From Neocallimastix lanati (nom. inval.) (lineage: Eukaryota > Neocallimastigomycota > Neocallimastigomycetes > Neocallimastigales > Neocallimastigaceae), in assembly GCA_016946835.1 (NCBI GenBank), contig JACVTC010000010.1, forward strand, positions 371,001-435,000: a DNA stretch of 64,000 nucleotides, in the 5' to 3' direction. The position numbers were made by a program, and so were the translations under genes. Shown here in pieces: positions 1 through 13,503 of the stretch; the first letter of the stretch is position 1, and every line of letters begins with the position of its first letter. The notes under the pieces are model-generated. The model did no database searches. It saw only the letters and a list, made by a program, of their open reading frames with translations, and had not been told where the DNA came from.

Positions 1-2433
1 TTAAATTAATCGATTCTTTGTTTGGTATTTTAAAATTTTTATTAATGAAATTGGGCATTATAAGTAATAAAAGTTTTTCAAACAATCAACTATATTATTT
101 TTTATTGAAAGTTAAAAAAAAAACGTTAAAACTATATATATTTATATGCTATTAAGTAAAAATTTTATTTTGTTTTTATTTTTTATTATTTAATTCTATT
201 TTAAAAATGAATAAATGATTAAAAAAAATATAACTTTTTTTTTATTACATATTAAAAATAAATATTAATTATTATTTTACAATTTATTATCCTCTCTTTT
301 TATAAATATAGATTTACTTCTTTTATTATTCATTCAATACATATACGTTTACATATTGATTATAATAATGTAGAATAATATCTATTTATTTATTATATAT
401 TATTTATTATTTATTATTTATTATTTATTATTTATTATTTATTATTTATTATTTATTATTTATTATTTATTATTTATTATTTATTATTTATTATTTATTA
501 TTTATTATTTATTATTTATTATTTATTATTTATTATTTATTATTTATTATTTATTATTTATTTTTTATTTATTTATTATTTATTATTTATTATTTATTAT
601 TTATTATTTATTATTTATTATTTATTATTTATTATTTATTATTTATTATTTATTATTTATTATTTATTATTTATTAAATATTTATTTAATAATTTAAATT
701 TTAATATTTAATATTTAATATTTATTATTTATTATTATTTATTTTTTATTATATTAAATACTTAATATTTAGTTATTAATTTTTGAATAATTATTGTTTA
801 TTATTTAATACTATTATACAGTTTAATATAATTAATTAAATATATATAATAATTTTATTGTTAGTTTTTATTGTTGATATTAAATTTAGTATATGCTACA
901 ACATATTATAAATAATATTTACAATATACTTAATTATATTGAATAATATATTATCATTTTATCAATCTTTTTTTTTATATTTTTATATATATTTCATGTA
1001 AAAAAAATAATTTTTTCCTTTATTTATAAATTATTTATATAAAGAATAATAATAATAAAAAAAAATTTAATAATAAAATAAATATAAAATAAAAAAAAAT
1101 ATATAATTAAAATAGAAAAGATTTAGATTTTAATCTTTTTTCTTTTAATATAATATTTAAAATATATTTATATGTATTAATAAATACAGTAATCATATAT
1201 TAAGAAAATCTTGTTAAAGAAGTAATAATTTTAATCACTTTTATTTTTTTTATATAAATTATAAATTATTTTAGATTTATTTTATCATTTATTTATTATA
1301 AAAAAAATAATAAAAAAAAAGAAACAAATCATCAATTTTAATCTAAATTAATATTCGTTGGGAATAAATACAATAATCATATTCTAAACTTTTAGAAATA
1401 TATATATATATTATTATATCAATTAAACACTTTAATCCTGTTTTCAGCAAAACTTTTTTTTTTTTTTTTTTTATTTTTATAATAAACACAATAATTAATT
1501 AATAATTAATTGGTAAATCTTAATATAGAAATATTATCAATTTAATTATAATTAATGTAAATAAACAAATATAAATAACGAAAATTTTTAAAGCACTATT
1601 TAATAGAAATTTTATAAAGCAAATATAGTAATTTCAAAAAAAAAAAAAAAAGAAAAAATTGAAAATTTTCAAAGGAAAATATAAATATTTTAATAAAAGA
1701 ATTGGAATATAAGAATTGAAAATAAATAATAAAATTTGTCATAAGAAAATATAATAAAGAATGATAAATTTTTTTTCAATTTTATTTATCTTTTAATCAT
1801 TAATTTTAAAAAGTTAAATATTAATAATTAAATATTATATAAAGCATAATAAAATAAATGTAATAGAATAAAGATAATAATAATAATAATATTGAGTTTT
1901 ATTGAGGATTAAAAATTAACATATAAATATGAAAACATTTAAATTACGAAGTCTAAATTATTAAATATTATCGATTATATTTTATAGATTATAATTGTTT
2001 TAAATTTAAACTTTTATAAAAATAATAAATAAAATTATAATTGTTTTTTTATTATTTTAAATCAACAAAATTTGTAATTTGAGGAAATTTCAAAATGAAT
2101 TTGAAATATAGAAAACTATTAAAAATATATAAATAATAACAGACAAGGAAAATTAAAAATTAAAAAATAAGTTAATTAGATGATATTTGTTATAAATTTG
2201 AAATAAAGTTTTAAACTAGAAATTATGATTTCTATTATATAAATAAACTTTAATTGAAAGTCAAATTTATATGTTGCAAAAAAAGTATAAAACGGAATAA
2301 AAACAACACCAATACCAATACCAAAAAAAAATAATTATATATAAATTATTTTACAATATTAATTTTTAATTATATTTTTATGTTATTTATAAATGTATAA
2401 TATATTATATATAGAGAAAAAGAATAATTCAAC
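1..2433. other. Intergenic, AT-rich, upstream of casein kinase gene
   Basis: No coding stretch is visible on either strand. The region holds a heptamer array (entered separately), short A or T runs and unstructured A/T sequence. Roughly the last 150 bases before the kinase ATG gain some C and G, including a run of CCAATA-like words near 2310-2325, which fits a 5' leader or promoter, but no specific motif can be assigned. Confidence 0.6.
405..676. repeat. Heptanucleotide array (ATTATTT)n
   Basis: A nearly perfect tandem array with a 7-base period (ATTATTT) runs for about 270 bases, with one interruption near 560-575 where a T run and TTTATTTA replace the unit. It is not a trinucleotide repeat: the spacing alternates 3-4. 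A second, opposite-strand block of the same heptamer family lies at about 35.2-35.8 kb. Confidence 0.9.
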
Positions 2434-4226
2434 ATGTCCACAAATCAAGGATTTCTCATGCGCCATTTGGTTGACATGAGAGTTGGTAACAAATACAAGA
2501 TTGGTAAAAAATTAGGTAGTGGTAGTTTTGGTGAAATTCATTTAGGTAAAGTAAATAAGAATATATATGTAATAATTAATATATAATAATTAAATTAATT
2601 AATTAATTTTTTTTTTAATTTAATGTTTGTTTAAAAAAATAAATTAAAATAAATAAATTAATTAAATAGGTACTAATTTAATTACGGGTGAAGATATTGC
2701 TATTAAGATTGAACCAGTTGCAACTAGACATCCTCAGTTAGAATATGAAACTAAAGTTTACAAATGTTTAGCTGGTGGTGGTAAGTTTGTGTATATTATA
2801 ATGTCTCAGTATAAGTTAAAAATATTTTATTATTTTTAAATATTATGTTAAATATTAAAACATATATTAATTATTATTATTATTATAATTTATATAATCA
2901 CTGTTTGTTTGGTTTGATTAAATTAAATAAAATAGTTGGTATACCATTTGTTCGTTGGTTCGGAACTGAATATGATCATAACTTTATGGTTATGGACTTG
3001 CTTGGTCCAAGTTTAGAAGATCTTTTCAACTTTTGCCATCGTAAATTTTCCCTTAAAACTGTTTTACTTTTAGCCGATCAATTAGTATGCATTGTTATGT
3101 TATATATTTAATAAAAATAAAGACAAAAGTATAAATAACAAATAAAAAAAAATAAGAAATTAATAAGATCTTTTAATTTATAAAACTCTCTAGCTTTCTA
3201 GAATTGAATACATTCACTCAAAGAATTTCATTCACAGAGATATTAAACCAGGTATAAAAAATTTTTTAAAATTTATAAATAAAATTAATATTTAAATATC
3301 TATATAAAAATGTTTTATATATATATAATAAATAATATTTATTGATATATATTATTTTTTTACACATTATAAACATATAAATTAGATAATTTCCTTATGG
3401 GTTTAGGAAAACGTTCCAATCAAGTTAATGTTATTGATTTTGGTTTAGCTAAAAGATACAGAGATCCAAAGACACATTTACACATTCCATATAGAGAAAA
3501 CAAAAATTTAACTGGTACTGCTAGATACGCTAGTGTTAATACACATCTTGGTGTTGGTAGGTTTAAATAAAAGTTTTAGTAGCTTTTTTTTTTTTTTTTT
3601 AAACTTTCAAAATAATATTATTGAAAATTATTTATTTAAAAAAATCTTTTTTCTTTTTTTTACTTTCATAAACAACTAACTAAAATTATTTTTTTAATAA
3701 TTATTAAAAATATATTGTTCAATAATTTAATTTAATTTTTTTTTTTTTTTTATAATTAAATAATAATAAAAATTATTATTTTACTAATTAATAATAATAT
3801 TATTGTTTAATTTTATTTTATTTTATTTTATTTATTTATTTATTGTTATACTATATATTTATTATTATTATTATTTTTTATAAAGAACAATCACGTAGAG
3901 ATGATCTTGAATCTCTTGGTTACGTTTTAATGTATTTCTGTAGAGGATCATTACCATGGCAAGGATTAAAGGCTATAAATAAGAAACAAAAATATGATCG
4001 TATTATGGAAAAGAAAATGACTACTCCAACTGAAATTTTATGTAGAGGTTTCCCTAACGAATTTGCTATATACTTAAATTATACCCGATCCTTACGTTTT
4101 GATGATAAACCAGATTATGCTTATTTAAGAAAATTATTCAGAGATCTCTTTGTAAGAAAAGGTTACTACTATGATTACGTTTTCGATTGGACCGTTGTAA
4201 AATATCAAAATAATATGGAAGGTTAA
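2434..4226 (+). CDS. Casein kinase I (CK1 delta/epsilon, Hhp1-like)
   Basis: Ser/Thr protein kinase of the CK1 family. Six exons give one frame: 2434-2545, 2670-2780, 2936-3084, 3194-3251, 3386-3556, 3886-4226; all introns are GT-AG and phases agree, giving 313 residues. Visible kinase signs are the glycine loop GSGSFGEI (residues 28-35), ATP-binding Lys50 in AIK, catalytic HRDIKPDN (138-145), DFG (161-163), and the CK1-specific [10 protein letters not shown] and [13 protein letters not shown] segments. The C-terminal lobe ends with [16 protein letters not shown], typical of CK1 delta/epsilon, Hhp1 and Hrr25. The protein stops almost directly after the kinase domain, so it lacks the long autoinhibitory tail of animal delta/epsilon and the Cys-rich membrane anchor of Yck kinases; a nuclear or cytosolic, Hhp1-like role is inferred. 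The start is the first ATG in frame and directly precedes the conserved YKIGKKLG segment. Confidence 0.95.
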
Positions 4227-4245
4227 ATTTAAAGAAAAAAGATAA

Positions 4246-4277
<32 letters not shown>

Positions 4278-5897
4278 ATAAATAATTCATTTTAAATATT
4301 TTTCAATATTATATAAAAATTTAGTTATTTTTTAAATAAAAAAATATATAGAAATGAAATAAAAAAAATTTGAACAAAAAACTTTTTTTTTTTTTTTAAA
4401 AAATAAATAAAATAAAATAAATACAATTAAGTAACCAAATCTAAGATCCTAAACAAATAGGTTTTAATTAAAAAAAAAAATCTTCTAAAAAGAAAAAGTT
4501 GTAAAAATTTTTTTTATAATTAAAAGATAATTATCATCTTTTTTTTTTTTTTTGTAATAATTAGTAAAGAAAATAATAAATAACAAACCAAACCAATTCA
4601 AAACCATCCTAATTAAACAATTACAAAAACAAAAACAAAACAAAACAAACAAAACAAAAAAAAAAAAAAAAAAAAAAAAAAACAGAAAAAAAAAAAAAAA
4701 AAAAACAATTTACCAATTTTTTTATAATAAATTTATAAATAAATCATAAAAGAAAAAGTATTTAAAAAAAATAATTATAATTTAACTATTAAAATTATAA
4801 TAATATAAATAAAAATATATCTTAATACAATTAAAAAAAAAATATAAATATATATATATATATATATTTATTATTTATTTATTTATTTCTTATTATATTT
4901 TATTATTTATTTATTATTTAATTTATATTATTATTTATTTTATTTTAATTTATTTATTTAGTTAGTTAGTATTATTTATTATTATTATTATTTTTTAAAT
5001 TATTAATAATTTATTCAATCTTTTATCCATTGGATATTTGAATGCTCTACTTTGCTTTTTCTCTATGTTGATGTAAATCTTTAGATTTTATCAACGACCT
5101 TTTCATTTTATTTGCAAATAAAGTAAAGTAATATTTCCTTATTCTGCTATTAGAGAATATATGTTCCTTCTTGGTAGAATTTCAACTTTTAGATGAGCTA
5201 CAATTCAATACTGGGGGATACTGGGACATTTAAGTGAACAACTCCTAAAAAGTTCACAGGGGTCTATTGTTCCGTATATTATGGAGCTTACGGAATACCT
5301 TGCTAATACAATACCCGATCATCAGTAACTCTCTCTTAAGTTATTTTTTGAGAAGTTTAGAAAAAAAACACTTTCATTACCAAGAGTGGCCGACGTCGTA
5401 CCGATATGGCAATGAAATAGTGCAGTTAGAAGTCCTGTTTAATTCTCATCAATACACATTTACTGACAGTACCATTCCGAACAAAACCCTTAGTAAGTAA
5501 TTCAATTTTTGATGTTCTTTTCTTGTGGTTCAAGGGGGAGAGCTTTAGTGGATACCACACACTCTCTTTTAAAGATGTTAACTTCTTTGTTTTAATTATT
5601 TTATATTTAACTGATGATCATATTACTTACTACACATAATATACATCACACCGAAATTTTTTTTAACTTTTTAACTTATTTTTATTCTATATTACATTAA
5701 ATTTTCTATGATTAATTAAAATTTGTTTATGTTTAATTTTATTTTTTAATTTTTTTTTGTTTTACTTTATCATTTTACATATATTTTATTTTTATCTTTA
5801 AATTATATAATGTATTTTTTTTTTTTTTTATTAAATGTAATACATAAAAATATTTTAATCTATTTAATAAAGCGCTGGAAGTGTATTCTTCCTATTC

Positions 5898-5937
<40 letters not shown>

Positions 5938-6373
5938 ATAATTTATTTATTATTTATTTATTATTAATTTATTATTATATATTTATTAAATTTATATTAA
6001 AATGGTATTTTTAATAAATTTTTAACTTATTGATATTATTTATAATAAAAAAAAATTTTTTTTTCTTTTAAGAATATTTGTTTTTTTTTTTTCTATTACT
6101 TTTAAAATAAAATTAAAGAGAAGATATTTTTTTTGTTAATTATTATAAAAAGTATCAAATTTCTTTTTGTAAGTGAATATTAATAATACTTTTTTTATTT
6201 ATATTCCGAATAAGTAATATTAATTTTTAAATTGATATTAATTTTATTTTTATTTTTATTTTTATTTTATTTTTAATTATTTTATTAATTATCCATCACA
6301 ATTTAATCGGTTAAAATATGTATTAAATAGTTTATTTTAAAAGCAATAGAATTTTAAATAATAATAATAATAA

Positions 6374-6404
<31 letters not shown>

Positions 6405-6905
6405 AAAAATACATAATAAATAAAAATAAAAATAAAAAATAAATAAATGCATAAATAAAAAAGGAATAAAGAAAATAAAATAAGAAATAAAAATTAATTT
6501 CAATAAAAAATAAGGCATAAATAAAAAAAAAAGTAATAATAATAATAAAAATTTAAAGCTTTTTATGATTGACAATCCAACAATATACAATATATAAATT
6601 GTTAAGAGAAATCAGCATTTCATAAAACAAGCTAAAAATTAATACTTAATAAAGTCAACAAATAAATGGACAAATAAATAATAAATAAATAAATAAATAA
6701 AAATTGGAAATAAAAACAATATAAATACATAATTTTGAAAAAGAAAAAAAAACAAACAAGATAAAAAATAAAAAATAAACAAAAAAATTAAATATCGAAA
6801 AATAAAAAATAAAAAGTATATATACATTTATACATATAATAAGAATAAGAATAATTTTTCACCTTAAAGAGAAAAAATAAACTAATAAAAAACTAATAAA
6901 AATAG

Positions 6906-6959
<54 letters not shown>

Positions 6960-7019
6960 AATTGGAACATATAAATAACGAATTAAAGGATTTTAAAATC
7001 TAAATATTTGAATAACAGA
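4227..7019. other. Intergenic between CK1 and beta-adaptin genes
   Basis: The first 450 bases look like a 3' UTR: A-rich with scattered C (AACAAAACAAAC-type words near 4560-4680). After this come poly-A, poly-T and TTTA-rich sequence, including an uninterrupted A run near 5900-5935 and another near 6908-6950. Apart from the GC-richer island at about 5.03-5.56 kb, no coding potential is seen; the apparent minus-strand frames at 6.35-6.83 kb are Phe/Tyr/Ile low-complexity readings of A-rich DNA. Confidence 0.6.
5030..5560 (+). other. GC-richer island with broken frames, possible transposase or gene relic
   Basis: Composition jumps visibly above the surrounding DNA (for example ACTGGGGGATACTGGG near 5211 and GTGGCCGACGTCG near 5386). 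One frame reads about 60 residues with a single stop from about 5145 to 5322, containing QYWGILGHL and VPYIMELTEYL; a second frame stays open from 5267 to 5500. The W-L-L...VP-I-L-L spacing loosely resembles the hAT transposase core, but this is weak. No start, splice pattern or terminal inverted repeat was found. It may equally be a decayed host gene or a structured RNA. Confidence 0.3.
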
Positions 7020-7129
7020 ATGAATAGTAAAAAAACTTCTGATGCGAAATATTTTCAAAGAGGTAAAAAAAATAAAATAAAATAAAAAATAAAATTTAAT
7101 TATATAAATTTTAAAAATAAATTCATGGC

Positions 7130-7198
<69 letters not shown>

Positions 7199-7314
7199 TT
7201 ATTCTTTATTCTTCTATATACTATTAAATAAAAAATTCTTATATTTCATTAAACAAAAATTTCCATAAATATATTATTATATTTATTTATTGAATATAAT
7301 TTTGAATTGTTTAA

Positions 7315-7360
<46 letters not shown>

Positions 7361-8021
7361 TAATAATTATAATAATATTTAATTTACCTAATTTAAAATA
7401 AACACAATTTAAAATTATATATTGCATAAAAATTTAATAAACATACTTTATTTAATTTTATAAATGACCGAAGATTTTAAAATTTTTAATAATATAATAT
7501 TATTATTATCTTTATATATGTCAATATTTTTTTTTATTATTTTTATTATATTAAATTAATTATAATTTATAATGCTTGAGATTTTAATATTAACATTATT
7601 ATTATTATTATATATATATATAAATCATAATAATTTCATTAAATATTAATATAATTATAATAATAATGATAATGGCTACAATTAATTAGGAAAAATTCAG
7701 GAATTAAAAGCTGAATTAAAATCTGAAAAGAAAGATCCTAAATTTACAAGAAAGAAAAATGTTTTAAAGAAGATTGTTGCTAACATGACTATGGGAAATG
7801 ATATGTCACCTCTTTTCCCGGATGTCTTAGTTTGTATGGATATTCCTGTTTTAGAAATCAAAAAAATGGTTTATTTATATTTAATTCATTACGCTAGAAA
7901 TAAACCTGAAATGATTTTAATGTCTTTAAATCCTTTTAATAGGGTAAAAAATAAATAAATATTTAATATAAATATAAATAATATATTAATAGATAATAGA
8001 TAATTATTTTTATTTGTAAAG

Positions 8022-8118
<97 letters not shown>

Positions 8119-8476
8119 TACTATATTATTTTTTTTATTTTTTTTTTTATGACATATATTTAATAGGACGTTAATAGTAACAATCCATTAATTAGAGCCA
8201 TGGCTATTAGAACTATGGGTTATATGCCGGTGGATAAAATTATTGGATGCTTAGGTAAACCATTACATAATTGTTTACAGGATCGTGATCCTTATGTTAG
8301 AAAAACAGCAGCTCTTTGTGTACCAAAACTTTTCATGGAAGATCCAATACTTGTTGAAAGAGAAGGCTACTTAAATCAATTAAAAGATTTATTAAATGAT
8401 AATAATTCAACGGTATTTATATATTTATATATTTTATTATAATACATTTAATTTTTTTTTTTTTAATAAATAATAA

Positions 8477-8507
<31 letters not shown>

Positions 8508-8681
8508 AATTAAATATAATAATTTAATATAATAATAATAGGTTGTTGCATCAGCTATTGCTGGTTTAATTGAAATTGCTGATAGATCAGATAAATTCGA
8601 TTTATCTATTAATTTCAATTTAGCTAATAAACTTTTAATTGCTATGAATGATTGTACCGAGTACGTAATCATATAACATTT

Positions 8682-8714
<33 letters not shown>

Positions 8715-9153
8715 TAATAATAAATATAATATAAAAAAAAAAAAAAAAAAAAAAAAAAATAGTTAGTATTATAATATATATAATTAATGATTAATAAATA
8801 ATAATAATAATAATAATAATAATAGATGGGGTCAAACCTATATTCTTGAAGCTATGATGTTCCATGTTCCACAAACTAATCAAGATGCCGAATTACTTGC
8901 TGAAAGAATTGTTCCAAGATTACAACACGCTAATGCTGCGGTAGTTTTAACTTCTGTTAAAGTTATTATTTATTTAATGAATTATATAAATAATGAAGAG
9001 GTGATTAATAATTTATATAAAAAACTTGGTCCACCAATGGGTAAAACGAATAATTAAATAAATAAAATAAATTATTATTTTAATATATATAAATAATTAA
9101 AAATAAAAAAATTTTTAATTTTTAAATCATTTATTTATTTTTATTTTTATTTT

Positions 9154-9186
<33 letters not shown>

Positions 9187-9523
9187 TTATTTAATATATA
9201 ATTATTTTACAATAATGATAATAATAATAATAACTTTTAAAAGTTACATTATTACATGGTGGTTATGAGATTCAATATGTTGCTTTAAGAAATATTTTAT
9301 TAATTATTCAACGTAGACCAGATTTCTTAAATACAGAACTTAAGGTTTTCTTCTGTAAATATAATGATCCAATTTACGTAAAATTAGCAAAATTAGAAAT
9401 TATTATTCGTTTAACCAACATTAGAAATGTTTCTCAAGTTCTTTCTGAATTAGAAGAGTAAGTATTATATATATATATATATATATATTATGAAATAAAA
9501 GAAATTAACAAATAAATAAAATG

Positions 9524-9556
<33 letters not shown>

Positions 9557-9990
9557 TTATTCATTTATTTATATTTATTTTTATATATATTAAATCTTTA
9601 TCAATTATATTTATATTATATTAAAAATTATAATTTAAATTTATATTTATTTATATATTTTATATTATTTTATTTTTATTTATTTATTTATTTATATAGA
9701 TATTCTTCTGAAGTAGATGTTGGTTTTGTTAGAAAATCAGTTCGTTCCATTGGTAGATGTGCTATTAAGATTCCAGAAGCTACAGATGAATGTATTGATG
9801 TTTTAATTAGATTAATTCATACAAAGGTTGATTATGTTGTTCAAGAAGCTGTTGTAGTAATTAGAGTAAGTTTATATATATATATTATTTTATATAAGCA
9901 TATTTTTAAATGAATATTAATTAAAATAATTTTTTAAAATATATTTTTTAATATATTAATTAACTTATTAATTATTTTATTCATTTAATT

Positions 9991-10028
<38 letters not shown>

Positions 10029-10315
10029 GGATATTTTCAGAAAGTATCCAAATAGATATGAAAGCATTATTGGTATTCTTTGTGAAAATTTAGATAGTTT
10101 AGATGAACCAGAAGCTAAAGCTTCTATGATTTGGATTATTGGTCAATATTCTGATCGTATTCAAAATGCTGATGAATTATTAGACAACTTTTTAGAATCA
10201 TTTAAGGAAGAAACCACTGAAGTAAGTATCTATAATTTTATCAATTTTTTTTTTTTTTTCTTTTCTTTAAAAAAAAATAATAAATAATATAATAATGTAA
10301 TATTGATTATTACTA

Positions 10316-10401
<86 letters not shown>

Positions 10402-10463
10402 TTATTATTTATTATTATTATTATTTATTTAAATTTTTGAAAATATGTTATTATTTTTAATTT

Positions 10464-10504
<41 letters not shown>

Positions 10505-10757
10505 ATAATAAATAAGGTTCAACTTTCTCTTCTCACAGCTATTGTCAAGTTATTCATCAAGAGACCTGCTGTAGGTCAAGCTTTAGTTCCAAAGGTTTTG
10601 AAATGGGCTACGGAAGATGTGGATAATCCAGATTTAAGAGATCGTGCCTACATTTACTGGAGATTATTATCAAGTGATCCAGTAGCTGCTAAAGTATTTA
10701 TATTATATATATTATATATATATTTAATTTCTTATTTAATCTATATATATTTATAAA

Positions 10758-10813
<56 letters not shown>

Positions 10814-11343
10814 ATTTTATTAATTATAATTATTATTAAAATTTATATCTTAATAATAAAAATTATATAATATATATATTATTTTATTTTCACCTTTTAT
10901 ATATATTATTTTAAATTTTATATATATGTATACAATTATTTATTTAAATATTCAATAATATATAGGCTATTGTTTTAAGTGAAAGACCAGCTATTACTAC
11001 AGAAGTTGAAGATATGGATTGGAATTTATTAGATGATCTTTTATTAAATATTTCAAGTTTAGCTTCTATTTACCATAAACCACCAAATAACTTTATTAAT
11101 GGTATTAAGTCAAGAAAATTAATTCAATCACCAGCCTTAAATCCAAATATTCATATGCAACAACAAAAAACTTTCAACTTTGATGAAGATGAAAAGTAAG
11201 TTCCTTTTATAATTATTATAAATATTTTAATAATATTTAATAGAAAAAAAAAAAAAAAAATAACTTTGACATTTAAAAATAAAAAAAAATTTACATATAA
11301 ATATTATTTTTGAATAACTATATAACTAAATGTTTTAAATATA

Positions 11344-11376
<33 letters not shown>

Positions 11377-12220
11377 CAATAAATTAAAATATTATCATGA
11401 AAGTCAAAATATCTATAATAATGTTAATAATCCATATTCTATGAACGATGTTGAACCGATGAATGGAAACCAAATTGATTTACTTGATTTTGAAAATGCT
11501 GAACAAAATAATGAATCTCCTCAAATTGATACCTCTGATGTTTCCTCAAAGAATGATGATCAGTTCAAGGTTAGAGAAAATATGACACCTACTAACTTTG
11601 GATCGGGTAGCTTTAAGATAAATAATGATTTACTTGGATTAGATATGAATATAACTGAACCAAATCCAAATATGAATAATATGAATAATAATAATCAATT
11701 TAACAACCAGAACTTTATGAATAGTAATATGAATAACATGAACAATATGAATATGAATAATATGAATATGAATAACATGAACAATATGAATATGAATAAT
11801 ATGAACAGTATGAATAACATGAACAATATGAACAATATGAACAATATGAATAATATGAACAACATGAACAATATGAACAACATGAACAATATGAACAATA
11901 TGAACAATATGAACAATATGAATAATATGAATAATATGAATAACATGAACAATATGAATAATAATATGAATCCAAATATTAATCTTATTACTGATGGTAT
12001 GAATAATATTAATATTAATAATCAAAATAATACTAATGACTCCTATGTTCCAAATAAATCTACTTTCTTACAATCACAAAATGGTAATGGTATGCAAATT
12101 ATTGGTACTTTCGCTAGAAGAAAGGGACAAATGCAAATGGATCTTGTATTTAATAATTTATCTCAACAACAATTAAGTGGATTTGCTATTCAATTTAATA
12201 AAAATAGGTATGTTAGAGTG

Positions 12221-12262
<42 letters not shown>

Positions 12263-13189
12263 ATAATAATAATAATAATAATAATAATTAAACTAAACAT
12301 AATATTTATAAATATGAATTTAAAATTAAATAATTTAAAATTTATAAAAAAATTCATTATTATTATTATTATTAATTGTAATGTTTTTATGAATATCTCT
12401 ATATTTGTTATATATTCATATTATCTTCTTTTATATTTGTTTTTAAATAATTATCTCAAAAAAAAAAAAAAAGTTTTGGTATTACACCAACAAATTCATT
12501 AAACATTAATGGTCCATTAAATCCAAATGATTCAACTGAAACTGTATTAGACTTAAATAAGAATGGACCTGTACAACAAATGACCCCAATTAACAATTTA
12601 CAAATTGCGGTTAAGAATAATACAGGTATTTATTACTTCCAAACCTTAGTACCTATTCATATTTTATTCGTTGAATCTGGTAAATTAGAACAAGATGAAT
12701 GGTTCAAAAATTGGCAAGATAATTCATTAAACGAATATAAATATAATATTGCAAATTTAAATAAATACGCTGATATTAAGGAAATTGTTAATAAACTTCA
12801 AATTAATAATGTATTTTGTATTGCTGAACGTTATGTTAACAATATGGTAAATTAAAAAGAAAAAAATTAAATAATTAAACAGATAAATAGATAAAGATTA
12901 ATAAAATAAATAATTGAATAGAATATATATATATAATGTAAATTTATAAAATTAATTATATTAATAATTTTTTTTTTTTTTTTTTTCATGTATATATATA
13001 TTATGATGATTAATACATTTTATATAGAATGTATTATATTTATCTGTTAAATTAGAACAAAATATTATATTTGTTATGGAAATGCTTATTGATCAAGCCT
13101 TAAGAAATGTTAAACTCTCAACAAAGACTGCTGCTGTATCATTAGTTAGTCCATTTCAAAATGCTATAGAAGAAATTTTAAAATCATAA
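7020..13189 (+). CDS. Beta-adaptin, large subunit of AP-1/AP-2 clathrin adaptor
   Basis: Clathrin adaptor large subunit that binds cargo and clathrin on Golgi/endosome or plasma membrane. Thirteen GT-AG exons: 7020-7062, 7690-7943, 8167-8412, 8542-8660, 8826-9040, 9244-9457, 9700-9865, 10030-10221, 10517-10693, 10966-11195, 11404-12207, 12474-12846, 13028-13189; 1064 residues. Residues 1-620 are the helical trunk, with the hallmark [10 protein letters not shown] near the start, [15 protein letters not shown] and [18 protein letters not shown]. The hinge (about 620-830) carries two clathrin-box motifs, LLDFE (645-649) and LLGLD (695-699), followed by about 95 residues of Asn-Met repeats. Exon 11 end to exon 13 encode the beta appendage ([15 protein letters not shown] to the C terminus). 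Beta1 and beta2 cannot be told apart here. It is longer than yeast Apl2 because of the hinge repeat. Several introns contain A tracts of 20-55 bases. Confidence 0.95.
8022..8116. repeat. (TAA)n microsatellite in beta-adaptin intron
   Basis: An uninterrupted run of about 31 TAA/AAT units lies inside the intron between exons 2 and 3 of the beta-adaptin gene. Shorter runs of the same unit or its complement occur in the first intron (7134-7200, as TTA) and the eighth (10318-10415, as TTA). Confidence 0.9.
11671..11970 (+). repeat. Asn-Met coding repeat in beta-adaptin hinge
   Basis: A tandem nonanucleotide-type repeat (AATATGAAY) encodes Asn-Asn-Met or Asn-Met-Asn units for roughly 95 residues of the hinge. 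AAC/AAT synonymous differences are scattered through it, so it is partly diverged at DNA level while the protein pattern is retained. Confidence 0.9.
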
Positions 13190-13283
13190 ATTAGAATATA
13201 TAAAAATAAAAATAAATAAATAAAATATAAAATAAAATAAAATAAAATAAAAATATTTATATATCTATATTTATATTATTAAA

Positions 13284-13349
<66 letters not shown>

Positions 13350-13461
13350 GATTTTAATAAATTAAAATAAACTATAATTCTATTTTATTTATTATTATTT
13401 TTTTTTTTTATCTTAAATAGAAAAAAAAATTAATATAAAAATCAGAAAATCAAAAAGTCAA

Positions 13462-13503
<42 letters not shown>

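Noticed and set aside
11639-12025. His/Ile-, Phe- and Tyr/Ser-rich minus-strand frames
   Set aside because: Antisense readings of the Met-Asn repeat of beta-adaptin, which is in frame with the conserved trunk and appendage.
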